Source of the DNA: Pseudomonas thivervalensis
GTDB lineage: Bacteria > Pseudomonadota > Gammaproteobacteria > Pseudomonadales > Pseudomonadaceae
Assembly: GCF_001269655.1 (NCBI RefSeq)
Contig: NZ_LHVE01000001.1
Coordinates: 124,001 to 188,000 of the forward strand
DNA length: 64,000 bases
Reading direction: 5' to 3'
Shown: one piece after another, positions 7,746 to 16,163 of the stretch
Numbering within the stretch: the first letter of the stretch is position 1
Layout of the letters: each line of letters starts with the position of its first letter
Notes under the pieces: generated by a model
The model's input: the letters and a program-made list of their open reading frames with translations, nothing else
The model's database searches: none
What the model was told of the DNA's origin: nothing
Position numbers and translations under genes: made by a program

Positions 7746-8312
7746 ATGCGCTTTCTGCCTGGCCTGATTTGCCTGCTACCCCTTTTGAGCCCCCTGGCCC
7801 ATGCCGAACTGATCGATGACATCAATGACCGTGGCGAACTGCGCATTGCCCTCGAGGCCAACATTGCTCCCTTCAGCTTCAAGGAAGACGGCAAGCTCAC
7901 CGGTTTCGAAGTAGAGCTGGGTGAAATGCTGGCGCGCGAACTCGATGTACGCCCCGACTTCGTGGTCACCGATGCTGCGGATCTGCTCTCCGGCGTGGAG
8001 AGCGGCAAGTACGACGTTGCCATCAATCACATAGCAATGACCCCGGAACTGGCGGAACGTTTCGACCTCAGTGCCGCTTACAGCCGTCCGGATGCGCAAT
8101 TGCTGGCGAGCAAGGAGGAGCCGCAGCGTCCGTTGGTCATGGCGCAGTCTTTCCAGCCGGAAGCGAAGAGCGACCCGGCGCCGAGCCTGGTGATTCCGTT
8201 CCAGAAGGGCAACCCGGCGTTCAAGGCCAGCCTGGACAATGCCCTGACGCGGATCAAGGATGATGGGAGGTTGGAGCAGTTGTCGCAGAAGTGGTTGAAA
8301 AAGCAGGAGTGA
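7746..8312 (+). CDS. Short periplasmic solute-binding-like protein lacking lobe 2
   Basis: A 188-residue protein with a signal peptide (MRFLPGLICLLPLLSPLAHA) and the family-3 amino-acid-binding fold start: ELRIALEANIAPFSF, GKLTGFEVELGEMLARELDV and KYDVAINHIAMTPELAERFDLS. Full-length members have about 250 residues; here about 70-90 residues that would form the second lobe are missing. The chain passes through a short linker (about residues 110-150) to the C-terminal helix GNPAFKASLDNALTRIKDDG and LSQKWLKK. The reading frame is intact and preceded by AAAGGAG, so it is probably expressed rather than decaying. No ABC permease or ATPase is adjacent. Confidence 0.75.
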   Translation: MRFLPGLICLLPLLSPLAHAELIDDINDRGELRIALEANIAPFSFKEDGKLTGFEVELGEMLARELDVRPDFVVTDAADLLSGVESGKYDVAINHIAMTPELAERFDLSAAYSRPDAQLLASKEEPQRPLVMAQSFQPEAKSDPAPSLVIPFQKGNPAFKASLDNALTRIKDDGRLEQLSQKWLKKQE

Positions 8313-8340
8313 GGAAAACCTTAAAGCAAGCGCAACTCTT

Positions 8341-8469
8341 GTGGCGAGGGAGCTTGCTCCCGCTCGGCGGCGCAGCCGTCGTAAAGCAGATGACGCGGTC
8401 TGCCGGGAAAATCACATCATCCGGATTGGGGCCGCTTCGCGGCCCAGCGGGAGCAAGCTCCCTCGCCAC
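8341..8469. repeat. Type A REPIN with long loop
   Basis: GTGGCGAGGGAGCTTGCTCC at the left and its reverse complement (ending CTCCCTCGCCAC) at the right, with a loop of about 80 nt that includes a small GGGGCCGC/GCGGCCC hairpin. It lies between the convergent solute-binding-like and methyltransferase genes. Confidence 0.9.
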
Positions 8470-8498
8470 AGGCGCCAGCGGTTCGGACGGGTTTGCCC

Positions 8499-9125
8499 TC
8501 AAGGTCTACGCCAGACACTCGCCAGCCAAGGCTGCTGCTCCCGCGGCAGCCCCGCCGGTCGGTAGTAATGCTCCAGCTCCACGAAGCCTGCTCCGCCCAG
8601 CAGCGTGCGCCAGGCCGCGAGGTCGTGGTAGGCGCCGAAGCGCTGGCCGTTCCAGCCCTCCTGGTTGTCGCCCCGAGGGTTGGAGCTGAACAGCACGCCG
8701 CCGGGCTTGAGGGTGGCATGCAATTGCTTGAGCACCCGCGGCAGTTCCTGGACGGGTACATGGAACAGCACCGCGTTGGCGAAAATTCCGTCAAAGCGTT
8801 CCGCCGGCAGGTCGAGTTCCAGGAAGTCCTGTTGCCACACCTCGCAGCCGCTGTCCTGGCGTGCCATTTGGGCAAACTCCTCTGAACCGTCAAGGCCGAC
8901 CGCGATATGGCCCAGGGCCGTGAATGTACGCAGGTCGCGCCCCGGGCCGCAGCCGAAGTCCAGGATGTGCAGCGGTGCCTGGCCCTGGATATGGCGCAAC
9001 AAGGCGTCGATGTTCTGGCTGACATCGTGGTCGCGGGTGCCTTCGCGGAAGCTTTCGGCCACGGCGTTGTAATGGCCCAGGGTCGTGGCGGTGATGGCGT
9101 GCAGGTCTTCGGTCGTGTGTTTCAT
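8499..9125 (-). CDS. Class I SAM-dependent methyltransferase
   Basis: A 208-residue class I methyltransferase. SAM-binding motif I is ILDFGCGPGRDLRTF (about residues 53-67), followed by an acidic motif II region (VGLDGSEE) and motif III (FDGIFANAVLFHVP). The substrate is not readable; small-molecule methyltransferases of this shape are common. It lies 119 nt downstream of the metI-type gene in the same direction, separated by a degenerate REP hairpin, so it may or may not share the sulfur operon transcript. Confidence 0.87.
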   Translation of the reverse strand: MKHTTEDLHAITATTLGHYNAVAESFREGTRDHDVSQNIDALLRHIQGQAPLHILDFGCGPGRDLRTFTALGHIAVGLDGSEEFAQMARQDSGCEVWQQDFLELDLPAERFDGIFANAVLFHVPVQELPRVLKQLHATLKPGGVLFSSNPRGDNQEGWNGQRFGAYHDLAAWRTLLGGAGFVELEHYYRPAGLPREQQPWLASVWRRP

Positions 9126-9181
9126 GATCGCGGGCTTGGGTAGGGAGCGTCAGGTGACTATACCGCAAGCCCGCCGCCCTG

Positions 9182-9210
9182 CCTGTGGGAACAAGCTTTG
9201 CTCCCACAGG
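9182..9210. repeat. Degenerate REP hairpin
   Basis: CCTGTGGGAACAAGC and GCTTTGCTCCCACAGG-type halves form a nearly perfect short hairpin resembling a collapsed type B element. It lies between the permease and methyltransferase genes and could act as a 3' end. Confidence 0.6.
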
Positions 9211-9244
9211 TCAACTGCTCTCATAGGTCAGATGGTCACCTTGG

Positions 9245-9889
9245 TCAGCGTTTGTTCAAGCCGCGTGCCAGGCGGTCGCCACTCAACTGGATCACGGCGA
9301 CCAATGCCACCAGCAACACGATCACCGTGAGCATGATCTGGCTGTCGAAACGCTGGTAGCCATACCGGTAGGCGATGTCGCCCAGGCCGCCGGCACCGAT
9401 CGCTCCGGCCATGGCCGAGGAGTTGATCATGGTCACCAAGGTGATGGTAAAGCCGCCGACGATGCCCGGCAGCGCTTCGGGCAGCAGCACATGCCAGACG
9501 ATGTGCCAGCGTCGGCAACCCATGGCCTGGGCCGCTTCGATCAGGCCATGGTCGACTTCCCGCAGGCTGACTTCGGCGATGCGGGCGAAGAACGGCGTGG
9601 CGGCGATGGTCAGCGGCACGACCGCGGCCCACACGCCATAGGTGGTGCCGACGATCAACCGGGTGAACGGGATCAGCGCCACCATCAGGATCAGGAACGG
9701 TATCGAGCGGAACAGGTTCACGAACGCGCCCAGCGCCCGGTTCAAGGCCGGCGCTTCATAGATACCGCCCTTGCCGCTGGTGACCAGGATCACCGCCAGC
9801 GGTATGCCTGCCAGCAATGCGATCAACGACGACACGCCGACCATCAGGAACGTGTCGATGAAACCCTGCAGCAACCGATCAAACCACAT
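9245..9889 (-). CDS. metI: MetI-type ABC permease
   Basis: A 214-residue inner-membrane permease of the methionine-uptake (MetI) family with about five transmembrane segments and the ATPase-docking EAA loop ([20 protein letters not shown], about residues 137-156). The start overlaps the 3' end of metN by 11 nt, so the two are translationally linked. The system may carry methionine, but MetNIQ-like importers beside SfnB/DszA-type genes may take organosulfur compounds; the substrate is not proven by sequence. The gene symbol denotes the family only. Confidence 0.88.
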   Translation of the reverse strand: MWFDRLLQGFIDTFLMVGVSSLIALLAGIPLAVILVTSGKGGIYEAPALNRALGAFVNLFRSIPFLILMVALIPFTRLIVGTTYGVWAAVVPLTIAATPFFARIAEVSLREVDHGLIEAAQAMGCRRWHIVWHVLLPEALPGIVGGFTITLVTMINSSAMAGAIGAGGLGDIAYRYGYQRFDSQIMLTVIVLLVALVAVIQLSGDRLARGLNKR

Positions 9890-11003
9890 AACCCAGCACC
9901 TCCACCCGTTGCGCCCAATTGCCCGCCCGTTGACGCAGTTCCTCGGCGCCCCACGACGAACCGCTCACGGCCAGCAGCAATTGCCCCAGCCCATGGCCCT
10001 GAATCCGTTCGATACCGCCGTGCAGCAGGCGCACCCGCCCACCGAGGGCGCTGAACAAGGCGGCGAGATCCGGTTCCTCACGTTCTATGCCGGTGAATTG
10101 CAGGCGCAGCACCGTCGCCGCATTCGCCGACGCCGGTTGCACCTGCAAGCGGCTTTGCAGTTCCTCCGGGATGGCGTGTTGCAACGGTGCCAACAGTGTT
10201 CGACTGACCTCGTGCTGCGGGTTGCCGAAGACTTCCCAGACCGGCCCCTGCTCGACGACTCGTCCTTGCTCGAGCACCACCACCCGGTCGCAGACTTCGC
10301 GAATCACCGCCATCTCATGGGTGATCAAGACGATGGTCAGGCCTAGCCTCTGGTTGATCTCGCGCAGCAGGCCGAGGATCGATTGGGTGGTCTCCGGGTC
10401 CAGGGCCGAGGTGGCCTCGTCGCACAGCAGGACCTGCGGATCATGCACCAGCGCCCGGGCAATCCCGACGCGCTGCTTCTGCCCACCGGAAAGCTGCGCC
10501 GGATAGGCCTTGTGCTTGCCTTGCAGGCCCACCAGTTCCAGTAACTCGCGGACCTTGCGCTGGCGTTGCTCCTTGGGCACGCCGGCGACTTTCAGGGGCA
10601 GTTCAACGTTCTGCCAGACGGTCTTGGCCGACATCAGGTTGAAGTGCTGGAAGATCATGCCGATGCGCCGGCGCAGTTCCACCAGGCGGTTTTCATCGAA
10701 TTCGCCGATGTCGATCTGATCGATCAATATCCGGCCGCTGGTGGGTTGTTCGAGCCGGTTGATGGTGCGGATCAGCGATGATTTGCCGGCGCCGCTGCGA
10801 CCGATGATGCCGAACACTTCGCCGCGTTGGATCGCCAGGTCGATGCCTTGCAGCGCGGCCACCGGGCCTTGGGCGCCGTGGTAGGTCTTGCCCAGGCCGA
10901 TGAAGCGCACATGGGCGCGGTTCAGCTCCGGGTGCAGTTCAGTGTGTTCGGCGCTCTGAGGCGTGGGGGCTTCTTGACGAAGTCGAGCGTTGACGGCGTT
11001 CAT
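9879..11003 (-). CDS. metN: MetN-type ABC ATPase with C-terminal regulatory domain
   Basis: A 374-residue ABC ATPase. Walker A is GRSGAGKSS, the signature is [15 protein letters not shown], and Walker B is [14 protein letters not shown]. The C-terminal 90-100 residues are a NIL domain, the part that binds methionine and slows transport in MetN. The 30-residue N-terminal extension before the ATPase core ([20 protein letters not shown]) is longer than in E. coli MetN. It begins 1 nt after the metQ-type stop codon and overlaps metI by 11 nt. This is probably a second MetNIQ system dedicated to the sulfur cluster rather than housekeeping methionine uptake. Confidence 0.9.
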   Translation of the reverse strand: MNAVNARLRQEAPTPQSAEHTELHPELNRAHVRFIGLGKTYHGAQGPVAALQGIDLAIQRGEVFGIIGRSGAGKSSLIRTINRLEQPTSGRILIDQIDIGEFDENRLVELRRRIGMIFQHFNLMSAKTVWQNVELPLKVAGVPKEQRQRKVRELLELVGLQGKHKAYPAQLSGGQKQRVGIARALVHDPQVLLCDEATSALDPETTQSILGLLREINQRLGLTIVLITHEMAVIREVCDRVVVLEQGRVVEQGPVWEVFGNPQHEVSRTLLAPLQHAIPEELQSRLQVQPASANAATVLRLQFTGIEREEPDLAALFSALGGRVRLLHGGIERIQGHGLGQLLLAVSGSSWGAEELRQRAGNWAQRVEVLGYVV

Positions 11004-11004
11004 G

Positions 11005-11814
11005 TCAGCTTTCCCAGCCGGCTTGGTAGAGCTTGCCGTGGGCCTTGTCCAGGGCGGCGCGTACGGCGGGCGAATGTTGGTAGATGTCGACGAACTTGAT
11101 CAGCCGTGGGTCGTCCTTGCTCTTGGGCTGGATCACGAACTGAATCACGTACTCCTTGTGGTCGAGGCCGTCGAAGAGCAAGGCAGAGCTGGCATCGAAG
11201 GTCTTGGCCAGGCGGATATAGGCCGGATAACCCTGCACCAGATCGGCGTCCTCATAGGCGCGCACCAGTTGTACGGCCTCGACTTGCAGGATCTTGAGCT
11301 GCTTCGGGTTGGCGACGATGTCGTCTTCGGTGGCCTTGTAGCCGACGCCCGGCTTGAGGCTGATCAGCCCGGCCTTGGCCAGCAGTTGCAGGCCGCGACC
11401 GCTGTTGATCGGATCGTTGGCGATGGCGACGCTGGCGCCTGCGGGCAGTTCGTCGAAGCTTTTGTATTTTTTCGAATAGAGGCCGACGTTGTTGATGATC
11501 CCCGGCGCAAACGGCACCAGGTCGAACCCGGCGGCGGCCTTGGCATTTTCCAGGAACGGGATGTGCTGGAAGTAATTCACGTCGATGTCGCCGGAGGCCA
11601 GGCTGACGTTGGGCGCGATCCAGTCGCTGAACTCCACCAGCTCGACCTTCAGGCCTTGCTTGCCGGCTTCTTCGACCGCTGCCTCCAGGGGAATGGCGAA
11701 CGCGGCAGTAGTACCGATTTTCAACGGTGCGTCAGCGGCAAACAGCGCCGAGCTGAACAGGCCGAGGGCCAGGGCCAGGGTTTTGACTGGCAGGGTGAGG
11801 AAGTGTTTGGTCAT
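11005..11814 (-). CDS. metQ: MetQ/NlpA-type substrate-binding protein
   Basis: A 269-residue periplasmic binding protein of the MetQ/NlpA family. A signal peptide covers about residues 1-26 ([17 protein letters not shown]). The mature part has the family segments [41 protein letters not shown] and [22 protein letters not shown]. There is no lipobox cysteine at the cleavage site, so it is probably a free periplasmic protein. I chose the ATG complementary to 11812-11814, which has a GGAA 9 nt upstream; the open frame continues further into a REPIN and is not coding there. A REPIN separates this gene from the upstream monooxygenase gene. Confidence 0.88.
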   Translation of the reverse strand: MTKHFLTLPVKTLALALGLFSSALFAADAPLKIGTTAAFAIPLEAAVEEAGKQGLKVELVEFSDWIAPNVSLASGDIDVNYFQHIPFLENAKAAAGFDLVPFAPGIINNVGLYSKKYKSFDELPAGASVAIANDPINSGRGLQLLAKAGLISLKPGVGYKATEDDIVANPKQLKILQVEAVQLVRAYEDADLVQGYPAYIRLAKTFDASSALLFDGLDHKEYVIQFVIQPKSKDDPRLIKFVDIYQHSPAVRAALDKAHGKLYQAGWES

Positions 11815-11855
11815 GTCGGTTATTCCAGTCATTAATGAATGAGTCACAGGCTTTT

Positions 11856-11949
11856 GTGGCGAGGGAGCTTGCTCCCGCTGGGCTACGAAGTAGCCCCATG
11901 CCTTTTTGGGCGGGCTTCGCCCACCAGCGGGAGCAAGCTCCCTCGCCAC
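11856..11949. repeat. Type A REPIN inside the sulfur gene cluster
   Basis: Standard type A inverted pair (left arm GTGGCGAGGGAGCTTGCTCC) with an extended stem GGGCTACGAAGTAGCCC in the loop. It lies in the 160-nt gap between the monooxygenase stop and the metQ-type start, so it could separate or attenuate expression of the enzyme and transporter halves. Confidence 0.9.
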
Positions 11950-11974
11950 AGGGGCAATGTCGGTAGCCCCAGGA

Positions 11975-13333
11975 TCAGTGCCGGTAGGTCGAGCCGGTGT
12001 GTTGCTTGGGCAAATGGGCCTCTGCTTGAAACAGCTTTTCGCGCAGGGTGCCGTTGTCGTATTCGGTCTTGTACGAGCCGCGTCGCTGCAACTCGGGGAT
12101 CACCCGGTCGATGAAGTCCACGTAGCTTTGCGGCGTGACGATGCGGGTCAGGTTGAAGCCATCGAGACCGGTTTCGGCGATCCACGATTCCAGCTCATCG
12201 GCCACCTGTTCGGGCGAGCCGACCACCGTGATGTAGCGACCGCCCAGGGCGTGTTGCTCGAGCAATTTGCGTCGGGTCCAATCGTTGTTCTGCAGGGTCT
12301 TGGTGGCGGATTGGATGGCGTTGCTCTTGACGTACTGGATCGGCTCGTCCAGTTCGTATTGGGAAAAGTCGATCCCCGTCGACGCGGAAAAATGCGCCAC
12401 CCCGGCTTCGGCGCTGGCGTAGCCCAGGTACTCGGCATGCTTGGCCCAGGCGGCCGCTTCGGTCTCGCCGACGATCACGTTCAGGCCCATGAACACCTTG
12501 ATGTCCGCGGGGTTGCGGCCGGCCTCGATGGCGCTGGTGCGGACCTTGTCCACCTGGACCTTGGTCGCCGGCTTGTTCTGGCCACTGATGAACACGCACT
12601 CGGCATGCCGCCCGGCGAACAACAAGCCGCGCTCGGAACTGCCGGCCTGGAACAGCACCGGCGTGCGCTGGGGCGAGGGTTGGCACAGGTGATAACCCTC
12701 GACCTGATAGAACTCGCCCTGGTGTCGGACCTTGTGCACTTTCTCCGGCCGGGCATAGATTCGCTGCTCGCGGTCGTTGATGACCGCGTCGTTTTCCCAA
12801 CTACCCTCCCACAATTTGTAGAGCACTTGCAGGTACTCGTCGGCCTGGTCGTAGCGGCGGTCATGCTCGACCTGCGCCGTCAGGCCCATGGCTTTGGCCG
12901 CGCTGTCCAGGTAACCGGTGACGATGTTCCAGCCGACCCGGCCGCGACTCAGGTGGTCGAGGGTGCTCATGCGCCGGGCAAACAGGTAGGGCGGTTCGTA
13001 GGTCAGGTTGGCGGTGAGGCCGAAACCCAGGTTCTTCGTGACGGCGGCCATTGCGGAGACCAGCAGCAACGGGTCATTGACCGGCAGTTGGATCGACTCC
13101 TTGAGCGTGACGTCCACCGACTGTTGGTAGACGTCATAGACCCCGACGATGTCGGCGATGAACAGTCCGTCGAACAAGCCGCGCTCAAGCAATTTCGCCA
13201 GCGCAGTCCAGTACTCGATCGTGTTGAATTGGGTCGACGTATCCTCGGGATGGGTCCACAGGCCATGGTTGATGTGCCCGATGCAGTTCATGTTGAACGC
13301 GTTGAGCAGGATCTTTTTCTTGCCGGCCGCCAT
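11975..13333 (-). CDS. FMNH2-dependent monooxygenase, DszA/NtaA/SnaA type
   Basis: A 452-residue bacterial-luciferase-like monooxygenase of the NtaA/SnaA/DszA branch. Characteristic segments are ILLNAFNMNCIGHINHGLWTHP, LFDGLFIADIVGVYDVY, LSRGRVGWNIVTGYLDSAAKAMG, and TPVLFQAGSSERGLLFAGRHAECVF, with the last two forming the flavin pocket. Members use reduced FMN from a separate reductase to oxidise organosulfur compounds (sulfones, sulfonates) or chelators. No reductase gene is in this cluster. It begins at the TGATG overlap with the end of the upstream SfnB-type gene. Context favours organosulfur cleavage. Confidence 0.88.
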   Translation of the reverse strand: MAAGKKKILLNAFNMNCIGHINHGLWTHPEDTSTQFNTIEYWTALAKLLERGLFDGLFIADIVGVYDVYQQSVDVTLKESIQLPVNDPLLLVSAMAAVTKNLGFGLTANLTYEPPYLFARRMSTLDHLSRGRVGWNIVTGYLDSAAKAMGLTAQVEHDRRYDQADEYLQVLYKLWEGSWENDAVINDREQRIYARPEKVHKVRHQGEFYQVEGYHLCQPSPQRTPVLFQAGSSERGLLFAGRHAECVFISGQNKPATKVQVDKVRTSAIEAGRNPADIKVFMGLNVIVGETEAAAWAKHAEYLGYASAEAGVAHFSASTGIDFSQYELDEPIQYVKSNAIQSATKTLQNNDWTRRKLLEQHALGGRYITVVGSPEQVADELESWIAETGLDGFNLTRIVTPQSYVDFIDRVIPELQRRGSYKTEYDNGTLREKLFQAEAHLPKQHTGSTYRH

Positions 13334-14526
13334 CAGATCGTCCCCCGCAGCGGCGGTTTTTCATCGTTGAGGTAGAAGTTGCCCACCGCGTGGTATTTCC
13401 AGCGCACCGGGTCATGCAGAGTGTGCACCCGGGCGTTGCGCCAGTGGCGGTCGAGGCCATGTTCGGCCAGGGTCGCCTGGCTGCCGGCCAATTCGAACAG
13501 CGTGCTGCTGGCGGCCAGGGATATTTCGGTGCTGATAGCACGGGCTTCGGCCACGGCAATCGAGGCGGCGGCGACCGTGTCGGCCCGGGTGTCGGCCTGG
13601 GCCCGGTCGAGGAATTCACCGGCGCGTTCCAACAGGGCTTCGGCGGCATGCAGGCGGATGCTCAGTTGGCCGAAACTCTTGAGGGTATGCGGGTCTTCGG
13701 TGGCGACATCGCTGGTGGCATCGATCCAGGGACGGGTTTTGCTGCGGACAAAATGCAAGGCGTCTTCATAGGCGGCGCGGGCGATGCCGGTGTCGATGGC
13801 GGCGTGAAGGATCTGCGCCAGCGGCCCCACCGGCGTGGGACGTTCGAAGGCACTCTGGAAGGGCACGATGTCGTCGGCGGCGACCTGCACGTCTTCGAAC
13901 ACCACCGAGCCACTGCCCGTGGTGCGCTGGCCGAAACCGCTCCAGTCGTCGATCACCGTCAGGCCTCTGCTGTTGCGCGGGACAAACGCCAGTTGCTGCA
14001 CGCCGTGTTCATCCACAACTGACGTGGGGATGCGCTGGGCGTAGATAGCGCCGGTGGCGTAGAACTTACGCCCGTTGATGCGGTAGCCCTCACCGTCGCG
14101 GCGCAGTTGAGTGGTGCGGTCGTGGGCGGTCTTGGTGCCGAGTTCGGCCAAGGCATTGCCAAAGCGTTGCCCGGCCAGGACTTCGGCGTACAAACGTTGT
14201 TTCTGCGCTTCGCTGCCGTTTACCCGCAGTACTTCCAAGGCGTAGAAATGATTTTGCGGAATCTGCCCAAGAGAGCCGTCGGCCTGGGAAATCAAGGCGA
14301 TCACTTTGGCCAGCGTGACGTTGGACACACCGGCGCCGCCGTAGGCCTTGGGCACACTGATGCCCCACAGGCCGGAGCGGGAGAAGGCTTCCAGTTCCGG
14401 GTACGGCAGGCGGCGCTCGCGGTCGCGCAGGGCGCTGTCGCGCTTGAAGTCATCGGCCAGGTCGCTGGCCACGATCAGGGCTTGTTCATCGCTGATGATC
14501 ACCGCGACGTGTGGGGAAAACGTCAT
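13333..14526 (-). CDS. SfnB-family flavin-dependent oxidoreductase, copy 2
   Basis: A 397-residue acyl-CoA-dehydrogenase-fold flavoprotein of the SfnB sulfur-acquisition family. The N-terminal helical domain begins near ASDLADDFKRDSALRDRERR, the middle beta domain has GTKTAHDRTTQLRRDGEGYRINGRKFYATGA, and the C-terminal helices end HTLHDPVRWKYHAVGNFYLN. SfnB-like and DszC-like members are FMNH2-dependent monooxygenases rather than true acyl-CoA dehydrogenases. It is a paralogue of the 14550-15791 product, separated by 23 nt. Its TGA overlaps the ATG of the following monooxygenase gene. Confidence 0.88.
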   Translation of the reverse strand: MTFSPHVAVIISDEQALIVASDLADDFKRDSALRDRERRLPYPELEAFSRSGLWGISVPKAYGGAGVSNVTLAKVIALISQADGSLGQIPQNHFYALEVLRVNGSEAQKQRLYAEVLAGQRFGNALAELGTKTAHDRTTQLRRDGEGYRINGRKFYATGAIYAQRIPTSVVDEHGVQQLAFVPRNSRGLTVIDDWSGFGQRTTGSGSVVFEDVQVAADDIVPFQSAFERPTPVGPLAQILHAAIDTGIARAAYEDALHFVRSKTRPWIDATSDVATEDPHTLKSFGQLSIRLHAAEALLERAGEFLDRAQADTRADTVAAASIAVAEARAISTEISLAASSTLFELAGSQATLAEHGLDRHWRNARVHTLHDPVRWKYHAVGNFYLNDEKPPLRGTI

Positions 14527-14549
14527 GTACTGCTCCAGAGGTCGGGTCG

Positions 14550-15791
14550 TCAGATCCAGGAATGCCGGGCCGGCAAGGTGCCGTTCAGGTGGTAGGCGCC
14601 TATCGCGTGATACTTCCAGCGCACCGGGTCGTGCAGGGTGTGGACCCGGGCGTTGCGCCAGTGGCGATCGAGGTTGAATTCAGCGAGCGTGGCGCGGCTG
14701 CCGGCCAGCTCGAAGAGTTTTTCGCTGGCTTGCAGGGCGATCTCGGTGGTGAGTGCCTTGGCTTCGGCCACGGCAATCGAGGCGCGGGCGGACGATTGCG
14801 CCGTTATGGGCGCGGCACTGACTTGGTCCAACACTTGTCCGGCCTTGCGCAGCAACGCTTCGGCGGCGTGCAGTTCGATTTTCAGCTTGCCGATGTCGGC
14901 GATCACGTAGAGGTCATCACGGGCCCGGTCGACCTTGGCGTCGATCCAGGGCCGGGCCCGTTCGCGTACAAAGGCAATCGCATCGTCGATGGCGCCACGG
15001 GCGATGCCCGCATCGATGGCAGCCTGGATCAGTTGGGAAATCGCCCCTTGTACACCGGGCGTTTCGTTGATGCGCCAGTTGTCCAGGACCAGCTCGGCAT
15101 CCACGCGCACATTGTTCAGCAGCACGGTACCGCTGGCCGTGGTGCGCTGGCCGAACCCCGACCAATCGTCGACGATCCGCAGGCCCGGGGTGCCGCGCCG
15201 CACGAACGCCAGCACCTGCTGGCCCTCGTCATTCAATGCCTTGACCGCGACCCAGTGGGCAAACAGTGCCCCGGTGGAATAGAACTTCTGGCCATTGATG
15301 ACGAAGCCGTCGCCGTCGGCGGTGATCCGGGCCTTGAGTTCAAGGGTATTGCGGGTGCCACGTTCCGGCCCGGCGTTGCCGATGCGCCAGCCTTCGAGCA
15401 CGCTCTGCAGGAGGATTTTCTTCTGCCGCTCGGTGCCGGTGCCGAGAATCAGCTGGAGCACGCCGAACTGGTTTTGCGGGATCTGTCCGAGGGCCGGGTC
15501 GGCGGCGGAAATGATTGCGAACACGTCGGCCAGGGTGACGAACGAAACCTGCGGACCGCCGTATGCCCGGGGGATGGCGATGCTGCCCAGTCCGCTGCGG
15601 GTGAATTGCTCGATTTCCGCCCAAGGCAACTTGCGTTGCTGGTCACGACGGGCGGCCTGCTGACGGGCGACGTGCGCCAGTTCATGGGCGGCTTTGATCG
15701 CCTCGGCATCGTTGCGCAACACCTGTGCGGGCAACAGCAGCGGTGCGATGTCCAGGTCGCTCTGGACCTTTGCTTGCGCCAGATCCGACAT
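14550..15791 (-). CDS. SfnB-family flavin-dependent oxidoreductase, copy 1
   Basis: A 413-residue protein of the SfnB/DszC-like branch of the acyl-CoA dehydrogenase fold, the first enzyme gene of the leftward sulfur cluster. It shares with its neighbour the segments LPWAEIEQFTRSGLGSIAIPRAYGGP, DPALGQIPQNQFGVL, GFVINGQKFYSTGALFAHWVAVKA and the end VHTLHDPVRWKYHAIGAYHLNG. I chose the ATG complementary to 15789-15791 because it overlaps the TAA of a 22-codon leader ORF (TAATG). A GTG three codons upstream is in frame but lies inside the leader ORF. The substrate is unknown, and two divergent paralogues suggest more than one. Confidence 0.87.
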   Translation of the reverse strand: MSDLAQAKVQSDLDIAPLLLPAQVLRNDAEAIKAAHELAHVARQQAARRDQQRKLPWAEIEQFTRSGLGSIAIPRAYGGPQVSFVTLADVFAIISAADPALGQIPQNQFGVLQLILGTGTERQKKILLQSVLEGWRIGNAGPERGTRNTLELKARITADGDGFVINGQKFYSTGALFAHWVAVKALNDEGQQVLAFVRRGTPGLRIVDDWSGFGQRTTASGTVLLNNVRVDAELVLDNWRINETPGVQGAISQLIQAAIDAGIARGAIDDAIAFVRERARPWIDAKVDRARDDLYVIADIGKLKIELHAAEALLRKAGQVLDQVSAAPITAQSSARASIAVAEAKALTTEIALQASEKLFELAGSRATLAEFNLDRHWRNARVHTLHDPVRWKYHAIGAYHLNGTLPARHSWI

Positions 15792-15859
15792 TACCGCCAC
15801 TCCGTGGCTGCGGGCAGTGCCTTGGCGTACTGCACAGGGGTGATTGTGTTCCGTTCCAT
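15791..15859 (-). CDS. 22-codon leader ORF, translationally coupled to the SfnB-type gene
   Basis: A short reading frame with an ATG complementary to 15857-15859 and a GAGGTGGGT Shine-Dalgarno region directly upstream. It encodes MERNTITPVQYAKALPAATE followed by WR, and its TAA overlaps the ATG of the first SfnB-type gene as TAATG. There is no signal peptide, and no run of cysteine or methionine that would mark a simple attenuation peptide. Position, ribosome site and stop-start overlap suggest it is translated and controls entry to the downstream gene. It could be a regulatory leader or a small protein; I cannot tell which. Confidence 0.55.
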   Translation of the reverse strand: MERNTITPVQYAKALPAATEWR

Positions 15860-15881
15860 ACCCACCTCACATCTCTAGAAA

Positions 15882-15900
15882 CGCCGCGATGAAGGCGGCG
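15882..15900 (-). promoter_or_regulatory. Hairpin in the 5' leader of the sulfur operon
   Basis: On the minus strand CGCCGC and GCGGCG form a 6-bp GC stem around the loop CTTCATC, just upstream of the leader ORF ribosome site. A TGTATA (15931-15936) reads as TATACA on the minus strand and is a candidate -10 box about 70 nt upstream of the leader ORF start; no convincing -35 is visible. Confidence 0.35.
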
Positions 15901-16038
15901 AATAAAAATCAAGAATGTCCGGTGGTCCGGTGTATATACCCTAAGCGTGTATAAATTATTTTTGAACTAACTTTTAGGAATATATATAGGTTGGTTTTAA
16001 TTGAAGGCCGTACGCTCACCGAGGGCCAAGCAGCTTTT

Positions 16039-16134
16039 GTGGCGAGGGAGCTTGCTCCCGCTGGGTTGCGCAGCGACCCTTCTTTTTTGCCTGTGGGCGC
16101 TACGCACCCAAGCGGGAGCAAGCTCCCTCGCCAC
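16039..16134. repeat. Type A REPIN
   Basis: Left arm GTGGCGAGGGAGCTTGCTCC, loop with GGGTTGCGCAGCGACCC and GGGCGCTACGCACCC hairpins, then AGCGGGAGCAAGCTCCCTCG and CCAC. It lies just downstream of the Ig-like gene stop codon. Confidence 0.9.
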
Positions 16135-16163
16135 AAAAGCCTGTATGCCGCAGAAATGGAGCA

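Larger units (their letters stand above)
15860..16163. other. AT-rich regulatory region ahead of the sulfur operon, with a REPIN
   Basis: This gap of about 300 nt separates the leader ORF from the end of the Ig-like gene. The part at 15900-16000 is far more AT-rich than the genome around it (for example ATATATATAGG and TATAAATTATTTTTGAAC) and is the likely promoter/operator of the leftward operon. A type A REPIN occupies 16039-16134. Confidence 0.6.

Noticed and set aside
11815..11949. Extended start of the MetQ-type protein
   Set aside because: The open frame runs back into a REPIN; translation is that of the repeat, not of a signal peptide.
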